A stretch of 64,000 nt of DNA, taken from positions 7,559,589 through 7,623,588 of the forward strand of contig CM018048.1 in assembly GCA_008638375.1 (NCBI GenBank), written 5' to 3'. Positions 1 to 11,811 of the stretch are shown here, piece after piece (position 1 is the stretch's first letter; each line of letters starts with the position of its first letter). The stretch comes from Nyssa sinensis. Taxonomy: Eukaryota; Streptophyta; Magnoliopsida; Cornales; Nyssaceae. The position numbers were made by a program, and so were the translations under genes. The notes under the pieces were generated by a model, which had not been told where the DNA came from, made no database searches, and saw nothing but the letters and a program-made list of their open reading frames with translations.

Positions 1-1985
1 AATGTATTTTGGAAGAAGCTTTGATGCAGTAGAACTGAAATTTGACTTTGTGTTGCCTTATTGTCAGTTTTCTTATGATTGACTTCCATTTTGTTGCTCC
101 CCAACTGATGGAAAATATAAAATGCACTTGGTTACATGAAAAGTTGGTAAAAAAAATTTGCAATCCTGAAACTTCTAACTTTTTAATCCGATTACTAAGG
201 ATACTAGTTCAATTTAATTTTCAAAATGCCCTCTCATTGCAGCCCATGATTTTTTTTCAGCATCTGAGGAAATTTCTGCTCCAGATTAATGAAGGAATTT
301 GTTTGTTTTCATTAACACAAGTTTCTTCAGCATTTAATTTAATTTTTGCTCAGTTTAATAGGGTTTTGTGTGTGTATTAATCAGGATGTGCTTGTCTGCC
401 TACAAAACTTATTGTAAATTTTTTTAATACCTTGTTTAAATTAGTTTCTTGAATCATGGAAGAGAATACCCACGATTAATTAATTCCCGATTTTGCTCTT
501 TATCTTGGGTTTCAACTTATTGATGTATTTTGGTCAAAAAGTATTGTTTCTTCATTGATATAGTAATTGTTGTATGACCCTCTCTCATTTTTTTGTTGTT
601 TGGTGACTTCTTAGAAAACACTAATGGGACAGACACTCTGTTTACCTGATTGGAAATAAGAGGATTTCCAATCTATATGTATAGCTTTGCAATGGGACAG
701 ACATGCTTGTGTTTTTTGGACCATTGCCTTTTCTAATCTATATGTTGGATTAATTTCATTAAAATCTTTGTCCAAAAATATTTTTGCTCTATGAATCAGT
801 TTTTACTTCTGCCCGATATGGCCATTGTGAGTGGAATGTGAAGAACCGAACACTACGCTAGAGAATATCCAGGATGCATACTACACTTAGTACATTTGTG
901 CTCCATGCTTCTGTACGCCACTCATAGCTTACATCTGCTATTTTTCCCCAAAATAAAAGTAATCTTATAGAAGCAAGTGTGTTCAGTTCTCAGATTGCAT
1001 AAATAATCATTTCTTGAGCTTTTATGCAGCTAACTTTCACATGTAAAATTGAGTGCAATTTGGTAAATAGAGTTTGATTTAGAAAATTAAGTTTCATAAA
1101 GCTTCTGAAAACATTAAATTGGTTTGAAGAAAAGTTGTAAAGTTAGTTTGGGAACATTATCTGCAGATTCATGAAGAAGGTATGGCTTCCCTTGTTGCAA
1201 TCATCAATCAAATTGCCTCATCACAGCAAAAAAAGTGATGCCTTCATTTTTCTAAAACAATGAACAGATTGACTGCTCAATGCCCCTTCCCTTTATTGAA
1301 TATGATAATAGCACCCTAGCTGTTATATAGCTGGCAATCCACATTTTCCTCATCTCCTATTAGCATTATCAATTTTTGACTATTGGAAGTCAATTCTATT
1401 TTCTGTTAGTATTATTAAGTTTTGACTTTTGGAAGTCATTTTCCCCTTCATACTATGATCAATGATTTCTCCTTATGGTGTCATGTCATTTTTCTCAAAA
1501 CTTTGATTTTCTTCTCTTGGTTTGACATTTTTTATTTTTTTTCCCTAACCTAAGACTTTTTTCCAACATTGCTTTGAAAAAACCTTTTTGAGCAGTATAA
1601 TTAGGGGTCTCTCAAATTGTGTGACCTTTCATGCGTGACAAAGTCATTTCTTTGCTTTCAGAACAGGTACTCTTTACCCACACAATTTAAGTTGGGGCTT
1701 CGGTACTTGTCTTGTGCTTGTGCCGGAAGTTTTATACACTTTAGCACTCCTGTGTCGAATGCTTCTACTAGTCATGAATCTTAACTGTTGTTTTCAATGG
1801 AAGTATATAATTTTAGCTATTGGATTGGGACCATTCTAAGCACAACTATGAAATCAGACTCTGACCCATTCTGGTTTGATCATTAGCGAGGAATGTAAAT
1901 TGGACTGAATAAACTTGTGAGCTAGACGAACCTGTTCCCCCTGGATGGTGGATAGTTTGTTATTTTATTGAAAAAGCTTAGAAAT
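1..1985. repeat. Left arm of large inverted repeat
   Basis: This stretch reappears in reverse complement at 4310-5826. For example, the left-edge motif GGAAGAAGCTTTGATGCAG returns inverted near 5800-5819, and the inner motif TTATTGAAAAAGCTTAGAAAT near 1965-1985 returns inverted near 4310-4330. Aligned blocks look roughly 95% identical by eye. This arm is longer because about 450 bp (about 1440-1880) and a short block near 330-360 are absent from the other arm. The arm reaches base 1, so its outer end may lie outside the window. No convincing coding sequence was seen in it; the short ORFs are AT-rich and match no family I know. Confidence 0.9.
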
Positions 1986-3977
1986 TTTCATGAGCTGAAG
2001 ATTCAGGAAAATTGTCACGTCTGTTGATATACAGCAAAGCATTATTCTCAGCCATGAAAGCTTTAGCCCAAGTAGAGTTTACCACAACAGTTGGAAACAT
2101 TTGTGCACTACCGAACGACAGCAATGTAGTATCTGTGCGCAAAAAAGAAGTCCCATTCATTTCAATTAGAACACAATGTAAATTACTGTTATGCTCATGA
2201 ACAAAAGTACTTTGTGATTTTGAACTATAAGCTGAATGGTGAAAAGAGCATTAGTTCTTGAAATAAGAATCCAAACCTTGTTGATTAGAAAGAAACCTTC
2301 CAGTATTCTGGAGAGAGATTCTGACTGAAGCTTCCTTTGGCGTTAGTTGTGGCCATCTAGACGTTTCCTGCAGCTTCGCTTTCCCTCGTCAAACTCTACC
2401 AATGAATGAAACCTATAAAAAGGTGGTGATTAACTATCAAGGGAAACAAAATATAGACAAGGTGAATGTTTAAATAAGAAAAAGAAACATTAAGTTATTG
2501 ATCAGATATTTGTTAATCTTGGTTTAAGTGAAGATTTACCTCCAAGAATTTAGAAAATCAGTTTTTTCGATTTGTTTATCACGAAAAATTTGAAAGAAAA
2601 ATAAGCTAAGAATAAAAATTAGGAAATGTTTTTAACCCTTTTCTTTTTCTTATTAAATTCCAACCATGTTTGACAATGTTTAATTGGTATTTTTTTAATG
2701 TGTCCTTTCCCAAACTTTGAAGTTTAAGAGCTCACCTAAGAATGAAAGAAGGGAAAAGACGTTGGGCAATACTGCTAAAAGAAAAAAGGAAATAATTTTG
2801 ATACAAACGGGATGTGTTGCATAAACACTCCAATCAAAGTACATAAAAAGCTAAAGTTGGCTTATATACAAGGATTGTTAAATAAACCTATGTGCTGATT
2901 GATAATTTTCTTTCTACACTTGTCAAGCCAAATCCAAACCAAGTTTCATACTAAACAATAAAAATTCTAAACGAGCTAAGCCAGTATAGGTTGAAAGCCA
3001 AGAAATGTATAATATATGCATTTTGACAAATATATAAAACAACTGTAACATGAAAACTGATTAAGCTTAGAAATGTTTGATTCTGTCATACAAAAGTAGA
3101 TGTTAGATTAGTTAAATTAGCACGTTTACAGAATTTCGTCCAAACAAATACAAAGTGAGCTTGAATAGATCAATATTCCGATCTTCTATTTATGGCCAAC
3201 AGAATATCTAGCTTAGATGGTTTATTGTTGCCAACTGATTCTAGTCTAATAAATAATATTTCTTGATGGTTGTATGTGTATGTGTGTATGTGTGTAAATG
3301 CTCTAATTTTCAACAGCAGGATCCAAGCTTAATCTACGTGCAAATAAAGTATGCAAGCTTGAATAACCCAGTTTTCAGCCTCAATCAACTTGCCTACTTT
3401 TGAGGCCTGCATCAACAGATTTTACCAGGGTCACATTACACTACAATGATAAGTATGACCTATTTCCAAAATGAGTTTTGCTAAATCTATGATTCTTGAA
3501 GATGTACTTGATATTAAAAAATCGGCTAATAATTGGTTGCACAAGTAAAGAATCGAGAAAATAATCTGCCATCCATATGAATTGTGTGATACATTGAAAG
3601 CTTAAATAATTCAATTCAATTGATACACATATATCTTACTTAGTTCTAAACTTGATAAGAGAATACCAGCTAGGTAAATGTTTCAACAGCAATTTGCTAC
3701 TTATGTGATGTAGATTTTTTTTTTGTTTCATTTAATTTTTGTTTTCTAAAAATAATTATATAATATTAATATATATATATATATATATATGTGAAAAATT
3801 ATAAAAGAGACATGTCTTAATTAAGAAGAGCCAATTATCATTATGGGAGATCAAGATCGACAAAATTTTAAGATGGACATTCCGGAGGGGAATTATTATT
3901 ATTATTTTTTCAGTAGGATGTTAATTCATTGCTATGTGCACAATCTCTTGCAAGATGGAAAACACCGTGTGTGTGTG

Positions 3978-4014
<37 letters not shown>

Positions 4015-4309
4015 GGCCATGGCTAAAGTACATTATTCCTTCAGAAATAAGGCATCAAACTCCAAACAATCAAAATATGTATTGCAAATGATATGTATAT
4101 ACAGTCAATAGTGGGTGCTTGCATGTGTTGCATTGTTATGCATGTAAATGTATATCTATGTATATGTTGTTGAGCATTCATAAGTTTGGCTGTAACTCAA
4201 AACAACAAAATTTCAAAAGCAATCATTGTTTTATCGAAAGTCATTCCGGTTCAAGAGTAGGAACATTGAGGAAGAGTTGAGATAGCTCGTTTCCATTCTC
4301 AGAATATGC
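1986..4309. other. Spacer of the inverted repeat, no gene seen
   Basis: These 2.3 kb separate the two inverted arms. They are AT-rich with short open frames only. A (TA)n run lies near 3770-3790, and a compound (GT)n(TA)n microsatellite near 3967-4012. No domain, splice-supported exon or transposon terminus was recognised. Confidence 0.6.
3967..4012. repeat. Compound (GT)n-(TA)n microsatellite
   Basis: About nine GT units run directly into about twelve TA units. Small open frames across it translate to Cys-Val and Tyr-Ile runs and are artefacts of the repeat. Confidence 0.9.
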
Positions 4310-5826
4310 ATTTCTAAGCTTTTTCAATAAAATAACAAACTATCCACCATCCATGGTGAAAAGAGTCATATACAAAAACCAACCTAGGGAACAAGTTCGT
4401 CCAGCTTACAAGTTTATTCAATCCAATTTAAATTGATAATACTAACAGGAAATAGAACTGACTTGCAACAGTCAAAAATTGATAATACTAATAGGAGATG
4501 AGAAAAATGTGGATTGCCAGCTATATAACAGCTAGGGTGCTACTGTCATATTCAATAAAGGGAAGGGGCATTGAGCAGTCAATCTGTTCATTGTTTTAGA
4601 AAAATGAAGGCAACACATTTTTTGCTGTGATGAGGCAATTTGTTTGATGATTGCACAAGAGAAGCCATACCTTCTTCATGAATCTGCAGATAATGTTCCC
4701 AAACTAACTTTACAACTTTTCTTCAAACCAATTTAATGTTTTCAGAAGCTTTATGAAACTTAATTTTCTAAATCAAACTCTATTTACCAAATTGCACTCA
4801 ATTTTACATGTGAAAGTTAGCTGCATAAAAGCTCAAGAAATGATTATTTATGCAATCTGAGAACTGAACACACTTGCTTCTATAAGATTACTTTTATTTT
4901 GGGAAAAAACAGCAGATGTAAGCTATGAGTGGCGTACAGAAGCATGGAGCATAGATGTACTAAGTGTAGTATGCATCCTGGATATTCTTTAGCGTAGTGT
5001 TCGGTTCTTCACATTCCACTCGCAATGGCCATATCGGGCAAAAGTAAAAACTGATTCATAGAGCAAAAACATTTTTGGACAAAGATTCTGATGAAATTAA
5101 TCCAACATATAGATTAGAAAAGGCAATGGTCCAAAAAACACAAGCATGTTTGTCCCATTGCCAAAGCTATACATATAGATTGGAAATCCTCTTATTTCCA
5201 ATCAGGTAAACAGAGTGTCTATCCCATTAGTGTTTTCTAAGAAGTCACCAAACAACAAAAAAAATAAGAGAGGGTCATACAACAATTACTATATCAATGA
5301 AGAAACAATACTTTTTGACCAAAATACATCAATAAGTTGAAACCCAATATAAAGAGCAAAATCGAGAATTAATTAATCATGGGTATTCTCTTCCATGATT
5401 CAAGAAACTAATTTAATCAAGGTATTAAAAAAATTTCCAATAAGTTTTGCAAGCAGACAAGCACATCCTGATTAATACACACACAAAACCATGGGCTGCT
5501 GAAGAAACTTGTGTTAATGAAAACAAACAAATTCCTCCATTAATCCGGAGCAAAAATTTTCTCAGATGCTGGAGAAAAATCATGGGCTGCAATGAGAGGG
5601 CATTTTGAAAATTAAATTAAACTAGTATCCTTAGTAATCGGATTAAAAAGTTAGAAGTTTCAGGATTGCAAATTTTTTTACCAACTTTTCATGTAACCAA
5701 GTGCATTTTATATTTTCCATCAGCTGGGGAGCAACAAAATGGAAGTTAATCATAGGAAAAGTGACAATAAGGCAACACGAAGTCAAATTTCAGTTCTACT
5801 GCATCAAAGCTTCTTCCAAAAAACAT
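4310..5826. repeat. Right arm of large inverted repeat
   Basis: Reverse complement of 1-1985, as described for that arm. It lacks a block of about 450 bp present in the left arm around 1440-1880. High identity over most of its length implies either a fairly recent inverted duplication or arms kept similar by gene conversion. A transcript crossing both arms would fold into a very long hairpin. Confidence 0.9.
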
Positions 5827-7310
5827 TTTAACTTATTAAGATAAATCCCAGTTAAAAAAATTATGGAAGACCCTAAACCTACTTCAGGCATTTAGAACTT
5901 GCATTCACACACGTTCAAAGTAGCATTGATGGGTTCTGTCAATTGGGTATTACCTGCGACTCGATTAACAATTCTGACGATTATGAAAATCTGAGATTGA
6001 GAGATGGTCGACACCGACGATGCGAGACTGAGAGAGATGCAAGATGACGACGATGCGAGACTGAGAGACTAAGAAAGATGCTGACAGAAGCCGATGAGGA
6101 TGTAGACGATCGACGATAATGATGGGAGACTGAGAAAGGGAAAATCTAGCAGCAGTGGAAAAGTGAAAAAAAGAGGAGAAAAAAAGGTTTGTTAAAAGAG
6201 GGTGGGGGAAAGTGAAAAAAGAGGAGAAATTTCTCTTTACGCCTGCTGATATGGCTTGGCTGATTGGGCAGCCACATCAGCAGGTAGAGTCTTTAGGTAT
6301 AAAAAGTGTGTATGGATAGCATTATTGTTTCAATAGACAAATACAAAGAAATTAGGGATAATTAGTGAATAGTTTTTAATATAGAATTTGTGAAAGCATG
6401 GGTACAGTAGTTAACAATTTTTCCTCACAAGTCTATGTTCACATTTTTATTTTTGAGTTCAGGTCATGAATAATTAGGTAACATTTTATTTTAAAAAAAT
6501 AATAATTTTAACCTTCTATTTATGCAATTAAAATTATTCTCACTCAATTCTCTCCTCGTTTTTCTCTCTTTCTCCTTTCTCTATGAGTCTATGTGAATTA
6601 CAGTATAAGTTGGTTGCATCAACTCGTCACCAACAACCGAAAGCAACCCTCTTTCAACCGCCTCTTGTTAATCCAAATAAAACTTATCTATAACCCTAAA
6701 TGTAACTTGTAATCCAACAACCACAATCCTAATAATCAACAACACCAAGACATTCAACCTCATATGAGTAAACACCAAACCGATAATGGTGATTGTTAGT
6801 CTTAAAGGTTTTCAATTAAAGGCATTTTAGTAATTTTAATAATAATAAGACATTATCTATATGGACTAATATTTTATCTAGTGATAATGCAAATAGGTCA
6901 TTTAGGTCAAAGAAGATTATTGACTAAGAAATGACAAAGTCTATCAAGCTTAAGAACTCCACTCAAACCATAAACTTCAAAGTCAAAATTCAATCAAGTG
7001 GAATGCTCTTACGATAATTCAAGCAAATAGACACATTCAAGTCCAAGGAATCAAGATCACTAAATTGCCTTGAGATATATAGGTAAGGTAGGTTCAATGT
7101 GTATTTTCCTCCGACTTCCTAAATCTGGATCCTCCTCGTCTAGCGGTGATGATAAAAGAAAATGTTTCTAAATCAACGCATAGTCATAGGAGAAGGGACC
7201 AACATTATTTGAAGATTTGTTAACATAGATGACATACAATTCTTAAGCTTCAAAGAATCTGCACAAAAAAAAAAAAAAGATTGCTAGAATCAGATAATAG
7301 CATTTTCGAA
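5827..7310. other. Non-coding stretch with a short perfect-looking hairpin
   Basis: No gene was recognised. At 5995-6130 there is a degenerate GA/CG-rich run with repeated GACGATGCGAGACTGAGAGA units. At 6242-6284 two 15-base segments pair with one mismatch (CCTGCTGATATGGCT and AGCCACATCAGCAGG) around a 13-base loop. The rest is AT-rich. Confidence 0.6.
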
Positions 7311-7319
7311 TGTTTGAAT

Positions 7320-7560
7320 GAGAAAAATTTGTTTTGAATGCCATATGGACTTCGAAGTTTGTTTGCAACTATACTGGTTTACTGCGAGCCAACCAATGTG
7401 AGGAATTTATGGGATACTTACTTTGAAGCAATGTCCTATGATTTTAAAAAAGAGTCCGGGAGTTCGACCTGTTCTCAAATCTTCAAAATGTTAAAAAGTT
7501 TAGAGCTTTTCTTGGAAAGTATGGGGAATGGGAAGGAAATTATGATTTGAAATAATATTG
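7320..7560 (+). pseudogene. Helitron/PIF1-like helicase fragment
   Basis: The open frame at 7338-7550 contains LRSLFATILVYCEPTNVRNLW followed by a segment ending LFLESMG. This resembles the part of plant Helitron Rep-helicase and PIF1-like proteins that normally reads LR-LF-TIL-xCxPTxxxxLW. Only about 70 residues of a protein normally over 1,000 residues long remain. No Rep HUH motif and no Walker motif is present, so it is a scrap. Helitrons are rolling-circle transposons of plant genomes. The Copia remnant begins about 100 bp further on, so two unrelated elements abut here. The assignment rests on one short motif match. Confidence 0.55.
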
Positions 7561-7659
7561 TTTTTTTTCTTTGTGATTTTAACGTCTTTTGTTGATAAAA
7601 TAAATTCAAATGATATATTTCGCTATCTACGTAGAACAACTAACATAGATTTATTTTAT

Positions 7660-8184
7660 TCAAAATGATCCAAATCACTATTAGTTGGATATGCAAATGT
7701 TGGTTATTTTTTTGATCCACATAAAACCAGGTCATAAACTGGATATGTGTTTACCTGTGATGACACTGCTATATTATAGAGATCTACTAAGCAAACAATG
7801 ATTACTATTTCCTCAAATCACTTCGAAATTCTTGCACTTCATGAGACAAGTCGAGAATGCATATCATTGAGATTTATGGTCCAACATATTCGGGAATCAT
7901 GTAGGTTATCTTCAATTGAAAGCAATCCGATAATAATATATGAAGATAATGCAACGTGTTTTGCACAAATTAAAAGAGGTTACATTAAAGGAGATAGAAC
8001 CAAACACATCTCATCAAAATTCTTTTATACTCGTTAGCTTTAGAAAAACGATAATATTAATGTACAACAAATATGCTCTAATGACAATTTGGTTGATTTG
8101 TTCGCTAATATATTACCAACAACAACTTTCAAGAAACTAATATACAAATATGATATACGCCAACTCAAAGATTTAAACCATTAA
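7660..8184 (+). pseudogene. Ty1/Copia pol C-terminus (RNase H end), degenerate
   Basis: Frames around 7680-8182 match the last part of plant Copia polyproteins. LVGYANVGYFFDP is followed by an in-frame stop and TGYVFTC, then SSNHFEILALHETSREC, then IIYEDNATCFAQIKRGYIKG and TKHISSKFFYT, ending RQLKDLN before a stop near 8182. In intact Copia elements this is the RNase H domain, which degrades the RNA of the DNA-RNA hybrid. At least one stop (7735) and a frameshift near 8035 break the frame. Upstream integrase and reverse transcriptase are missing. A G-rich polypurine tract follows at 8203-8222, as expected before a 3' LTR. Confidence 0.8.
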
Positions 8185-8202
8185 ATAAACAATACCTATA
8201 TC

Positions 8203-8470
8203 ATAAGGGGAGGGGGGGGGGAGCATGACACCTAAGAAGGAGTATTGTAAACTTGTAAGCTGAATGAATCCTATAACCATATATTGTGAGGCGACAAAGA
8301 ATTGTGGAGGCGGCAAAGAGATGTGAAGGTAGCAAAGAATCCTAAGGTGGCAAAAATTACCTATATATAGAGTATAATAGAAATAAAAAAAAAAAATATT
8401 TTTACTGAAACTGAAAGTGGTAACTTGTTATGAGTTTAGTAAGATCTTCTATTATACTCCCTTACATAAA
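8203..8470 (+). mobile_element. Copia polypurine tract and probable 3' LTR remnant
   Basis: A purine tract (AAGGGGAGGGGGGGGGGAGCA) lies directly after the Copia coding remnant and is followed by TGACACC, a plausible LTR start. A TATA-like CTATATATAG lies near 8361, and the sequence runs to a possible CTTACA end near 8466. The matching 5' LTR is not in the window, so the exact borders are inferred. Confidence 0.5.
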
Positions 8471-8620
8471 TGGTTAAATTCTTTTCTTTTAGTTGTATAT
8501 CTAAGTTTAAAGCTGACCTATTTGTATACCTAAATATTTGTATACCTAAGTTTAGTAAGATCTTCTATTATACTCACTTACATAAATGATTAAATTCTTT
8601 TCTTTTATCTGTATACCTAC
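8434..8620. repeat. Direct repeat of about 75 bp at the LTR end
   Basis: The segment starting TTTAGTAAGATCTTCTATTA and ending in a CTTTT-rich tail occurs at 8434-8510 and again at 8551-8620. The copies differ by a few substitutions. It overlaps the putative end of the Copia LTR, so it may be a local duplication of the LTR terminus plus flank. Confidence 0.75.
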
Positions 8621-8719
8621 ATAAATATTTATGTGCTGTCAGTTTTATACTATCAATTTTTCAATACTTATTTTTTATATTATTATTTTATTGAGTTTTT
8701 GAGGAAAAAAAAAAGACAA

Positions 8720-10049
8720 CATTTCTCAGTCCGCTGAAGTAGAGAGAGGCGAGAGAATGGTATCGAGTTCAGTTCCATTAGCAGGCAATGTTGTTCGAGT
8801 CCTATTGAAGCGTATTCCTCATTCTTCTCCCGCCATCCGCAACTACTAGTCAGTCCCTCTCTGCCTCTGTATCTGTCTCTCTTATATTTTTAGGTTGATT
8901 TTGATTCTTTTGCCTATCTTTCTCTTAAACTTCCTTTTTTTGGTTGCTAATACAACTTTTTGTTGATTTTTTAATACTAACAAGTTGAAAACCCTCGGCA
9001 AAAATTATTCTATAAGTTTCAGTTGGCCATCCATTCAAGATTGGTTTTTCATTCTCTCATGGTCACCAACCGTTTGACAAAATGCCTAAATTGAGGGGAT
9101 AAGGATTTCGTTACTTTGTGGCTTGTAATTTGAATATACTGAAAATATTTATTTAATTAACTTTTTTTAAAAAAAAAAATGAAAAGCAGATATTTTGAAA
9201 GAAAAAAATAGTTTTGTGCAAATAATTGTATATTTGGTGTTGGAGGCTGTACAGGAAAGTGTTGGGGCTCCAGTGTGCACTTTCAAGTGAGCTCTCACTT
9301 GGCTCAAGTTCACTAGGGGTTGTAGTGTTGAAGGCTGTACAGGGAGGTGTATCTCTGGAGTCTTACATTAAGGTGTAACTTGTAAGGTCCGCATACATTC
9401 CAAAACACTAGGATTTCCATTATACTGGGCTTGAGTGACTACTAAAAATTAAGGTCATAAATAAATTTCTATGCCATGGAAGCTAATATTTTTTGTATTT
9501 ACTTATTTATCCATTGTTACTAGTGGTGCTTATTTTGATGAATTTGGAGTGTCTATACAGTTGGCCACCTTCATTTTTTCCTTTTATTCACTGTAATCTA
9601 TATTATAACAACAATTATGGGACAGTTCAGTTAGGTAGTTGGGATTGTGTGGAAACACTAGTTTACTTTCCAAGTCAAGAGTTATCAGACATTGTTAACA
9701 TGGTTGAGCTGTTCAGTTTCCTTTCTCCTCACCAGTCTCAACTCTTGAGTGATAGTAATTGATCAACCAAATCAAGCTTTACTATGTAAAAGTTGATAGT
9801 ACCTGCTTTTTTAACTTTGTGATGACTTCCTTTTTTTTTTTTTATAATTATGTTGACTTTGTATGCTTTAGGATACATGTTTTTGATTCACTAAACATTG
9901 TTTTATTTTGCTTCTAAAGTGCACAGTAATGACAGTTCTTTTTGCATGCATGGAAGCTAAAAAACACCAGTTTTTATGTTTGTCTTGTACCTGTTCTTAT
10001 GTGATTAACTTACAGCTTGAGGAGAATCCATTTTATTCTGTGTTGTAGG
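8720..10049 (+). promoter_or_regulatory. 5' leader exon and leader intron of the RH47-like gene
   Basis: About 1.3 kb upstream of the helicase coding exon lies a short sequence compatible with a first, non-coding exon near 8730-8850. It is followed by a CT-rich possible donor region (GTCAGT at 8849), and an acceptor TTGTAG occurs at 10044-10049 just before the coding exon. ORFs inside this interval, such as 9493-9762, fall in the intron and look meaningless. The exon contains a small upstream ORF, listed separately. Exon borders are inferred from splice-like motifs, not transcript data. Confidence 0.45.
8757..8849 (+). CDS. Upstream ORF, 30 codons, in the RH47-like 5' leader
   Basis: ATG at 8757 opens a 30-codon frame starting MVSSSVPLAGNVVRVL and ending AIRNY before TAG at 8847. 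It is rich in Arg, Ser and hydrophobic residues with no acidic residue, so it resembles a mitochondrial presequence. It could be a translation-regulating upstream ORF, a presequence lost from the main frame, or chance. If the donor at 8849 and the acceptor at 10049 are used, the frame still ends at once in TAG. If the next CAG (10058) is the acceptor, it extends by six codons. No function is claimed. Confidence 0.35.
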   Translation: MVSSSVPLAGNVVRVLLKRIPHSSPAIRNY

Positions 10050-10135
10050 TTCTCAGCAGCCAATTTTCCTATGCTACTTGGATGAGCTAATGTGAATTGG
10101 ACGAATAATTATTAATTGGGTGAACACTGCAAGAG

Positions 10136-11811
10136 ATGGCAGCAGTAGTCGCAACACGGTTGCTTTTCCTTGTTGGTGATTCTTTATCTGTAAAAAATTT
10201 ACCGCACATTTCTAGGAGAGCTCCATTCCACAGCAGTGTTCGTTTTCTGAGCCGGGTTGATCGAGAATATGGGCCTCTCATGCTTGCAAGTCTTGGTTCC
10301 AAGAGCAAATCTGAAACTACAAACAAGAAAATAAAAAATAACCTTGAGCAGCTGGATGCTGCAATTGAGGTCCCCAAAAGTAAAGTGAAGGCAGTTAGAA
10401 GCGAAGGAATCAAGGGAGTTGGTTTTAAAAAATCGCTTGACATAGAGGCAGCTCCATTTGCTGCAAAGTCATTTCCGAGCTTGGCCTCCCACCTTCATTA
10501 ATAGAAAGGCTAGAGGAGGAGGGTTTTATGGTTCCAACTGATGTTCAGTCAGCATCAATTTCAGTGATTCTTCAAAATCATGATGTTGTGATTCAGTCTT
10601 ACACAAGTTCAGGAAAGACATTGGCATATCTCCTCCCTATACTTTCTGAAGTGGGCCCATTGAAGAAGAAAGCCTCCAGTGGCGAAGAGTCTGTGAAGAA
10701 AATGGAGATAGAAGCAGTAATTGTGGCTCCTTCAAGAGAGCTGGGCATGCAAATTGTGAGGGAGTTTGAGAAGTTGTTAGGACCTGTAGACAAGAAACTG
10801 GTTCAGCAGCTTGTGGGAGGTGCTAACAGATCAAGGCAGGAAGAAGCTCTCAAGAAAAACAAGCCAGCCATTATTGTTGGAACACCTGGATGGATTGCGG
10901 AGATTAGTGCATTTGGGAAACTTCGCACTCATGGTTGCCGGTACCTGGTCTTAGATGAAGTTGATCAGCTCCTCTCATTCAATTTCCGGGAGGACATGCA
11001 TCGGATATTGGAACATGTGGGGAGGAGATCTGGTGCAGACCCACGTGGTACAAAAAGTTATCTAGCCAGGCAGGGTGAGCGTCAAACTATAATGGTGTCT
11101 GCAACAGTGCCATTTTCAGTGATAAGGGCTGCTTGGAGCTGGGGGCAGGATCCACTTGTTCAAACCAAACGTGTCATTTCGCTTGAATCTGTCTTGCCCT
11201 CTGGACCTGTTAATATGTCAGGGCCTGCTTCCAGTTCCAGTTCATCCTTGAATTTGCAGAGTCAGGCTGCAGTGGAGAGCCTGCCACCAGCCCTGAAACA
11301 CTACTACTGTGTTACAAGGTTACAACACAAGGCTGATACCTTGAGAAAATGTGTTCATGCTCTCGATGCGAAGTCTGTGATAGCTTTCATGAATCACACC
11401 AGACAATTAAAGGATGCTGTCTTCAAGCTAGAAGCTCATGGAATGAAAGCTGCAGAGCTACATGGAGATCTTGGCAAGCTGGCCAGATCAACAACTTTAA
11501 AGAAATTCAAGAGCGGCGAGGTGAGAGTTATGGTGACAAATGAGCTTTCTGCAAGGGGTTTGGATGTGGCAGAATGTGATCTTGTGGTTAATCTGGACTT
11601 ACCCACAGACTCAATTCACTATGCACATCGAGCTGGTCGAACAGGTCGGCTCGGCAGGAAGGGTAATGTGGTCACAATATGTGAGGAGCCTGAAGTGTTT
11701 GTTGTGAAGAAGCTGCAGAAACAGCTTGGTGTCACCATTCATGCTTGTGAGTTTACAGAGGGCAAACTTCTTGTCAAAGAAGAAGTAAGGACTCTAGATA
11801 GAATGAGGTAG
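10136..11811 (+). CDS. RH47: DEAD-box ATP-dependent RNA helicase, RH47/ISE1-like, with frameshift
   Basis: This is a single coding exon. Its N-terminal frame (10136-10501) starts with an Arg/Ser-rich mitochondrial-type presequence (MAAVVATRLLFLVG). At 10472-10476 the reading must shift by one base (ATTTCCGAG appears to lack one T), after which 10528-11811 stays open to the stop. Read through, the product is about 558 residues, close to Arabidopsis RH47 (551). Visible motifs in order: Q-motif PTDVQ, motif I SSGKT, Ia PSREL, Ib GTPGW, II DEVD, III SAT, IV VIAFMNH, V NELSARGLDV, VI HRAGRTGRLG. RH47/ISE1 is a mitochondrial RNA helicase needed for embryo development and plasmodesmatal control. Motif I normally reads GSGKT and Ib GTPGR, so a Gly-to-Ser and an Arg-to-Trp change hit conserved positions. 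Either this is a young pseudogene, or the frameshift is a sequence error and the protein is a variant. Family identity is firm; function is not. Confidence 0.88.

Noticed and set aside
6242..6300. Helitron 3' end (hairpin then CTRR)
   Set aside because: The hairpin is present but no CTAG/CTAA-type end follows within the usual distance, and no TC 5' end was found.
9493..9762. 89-codon plus-strand ORF
   Set aside because: It lies inside the inferred leader intron of the RH47-like gene, has low-complexity AT-rich composition and matches no family I know.
10087..10443. 118-codon minus-strand ORF opposite the RH47-like N-terminus
   Set aside because: Shadow frame of a recognised gene on the other strand.
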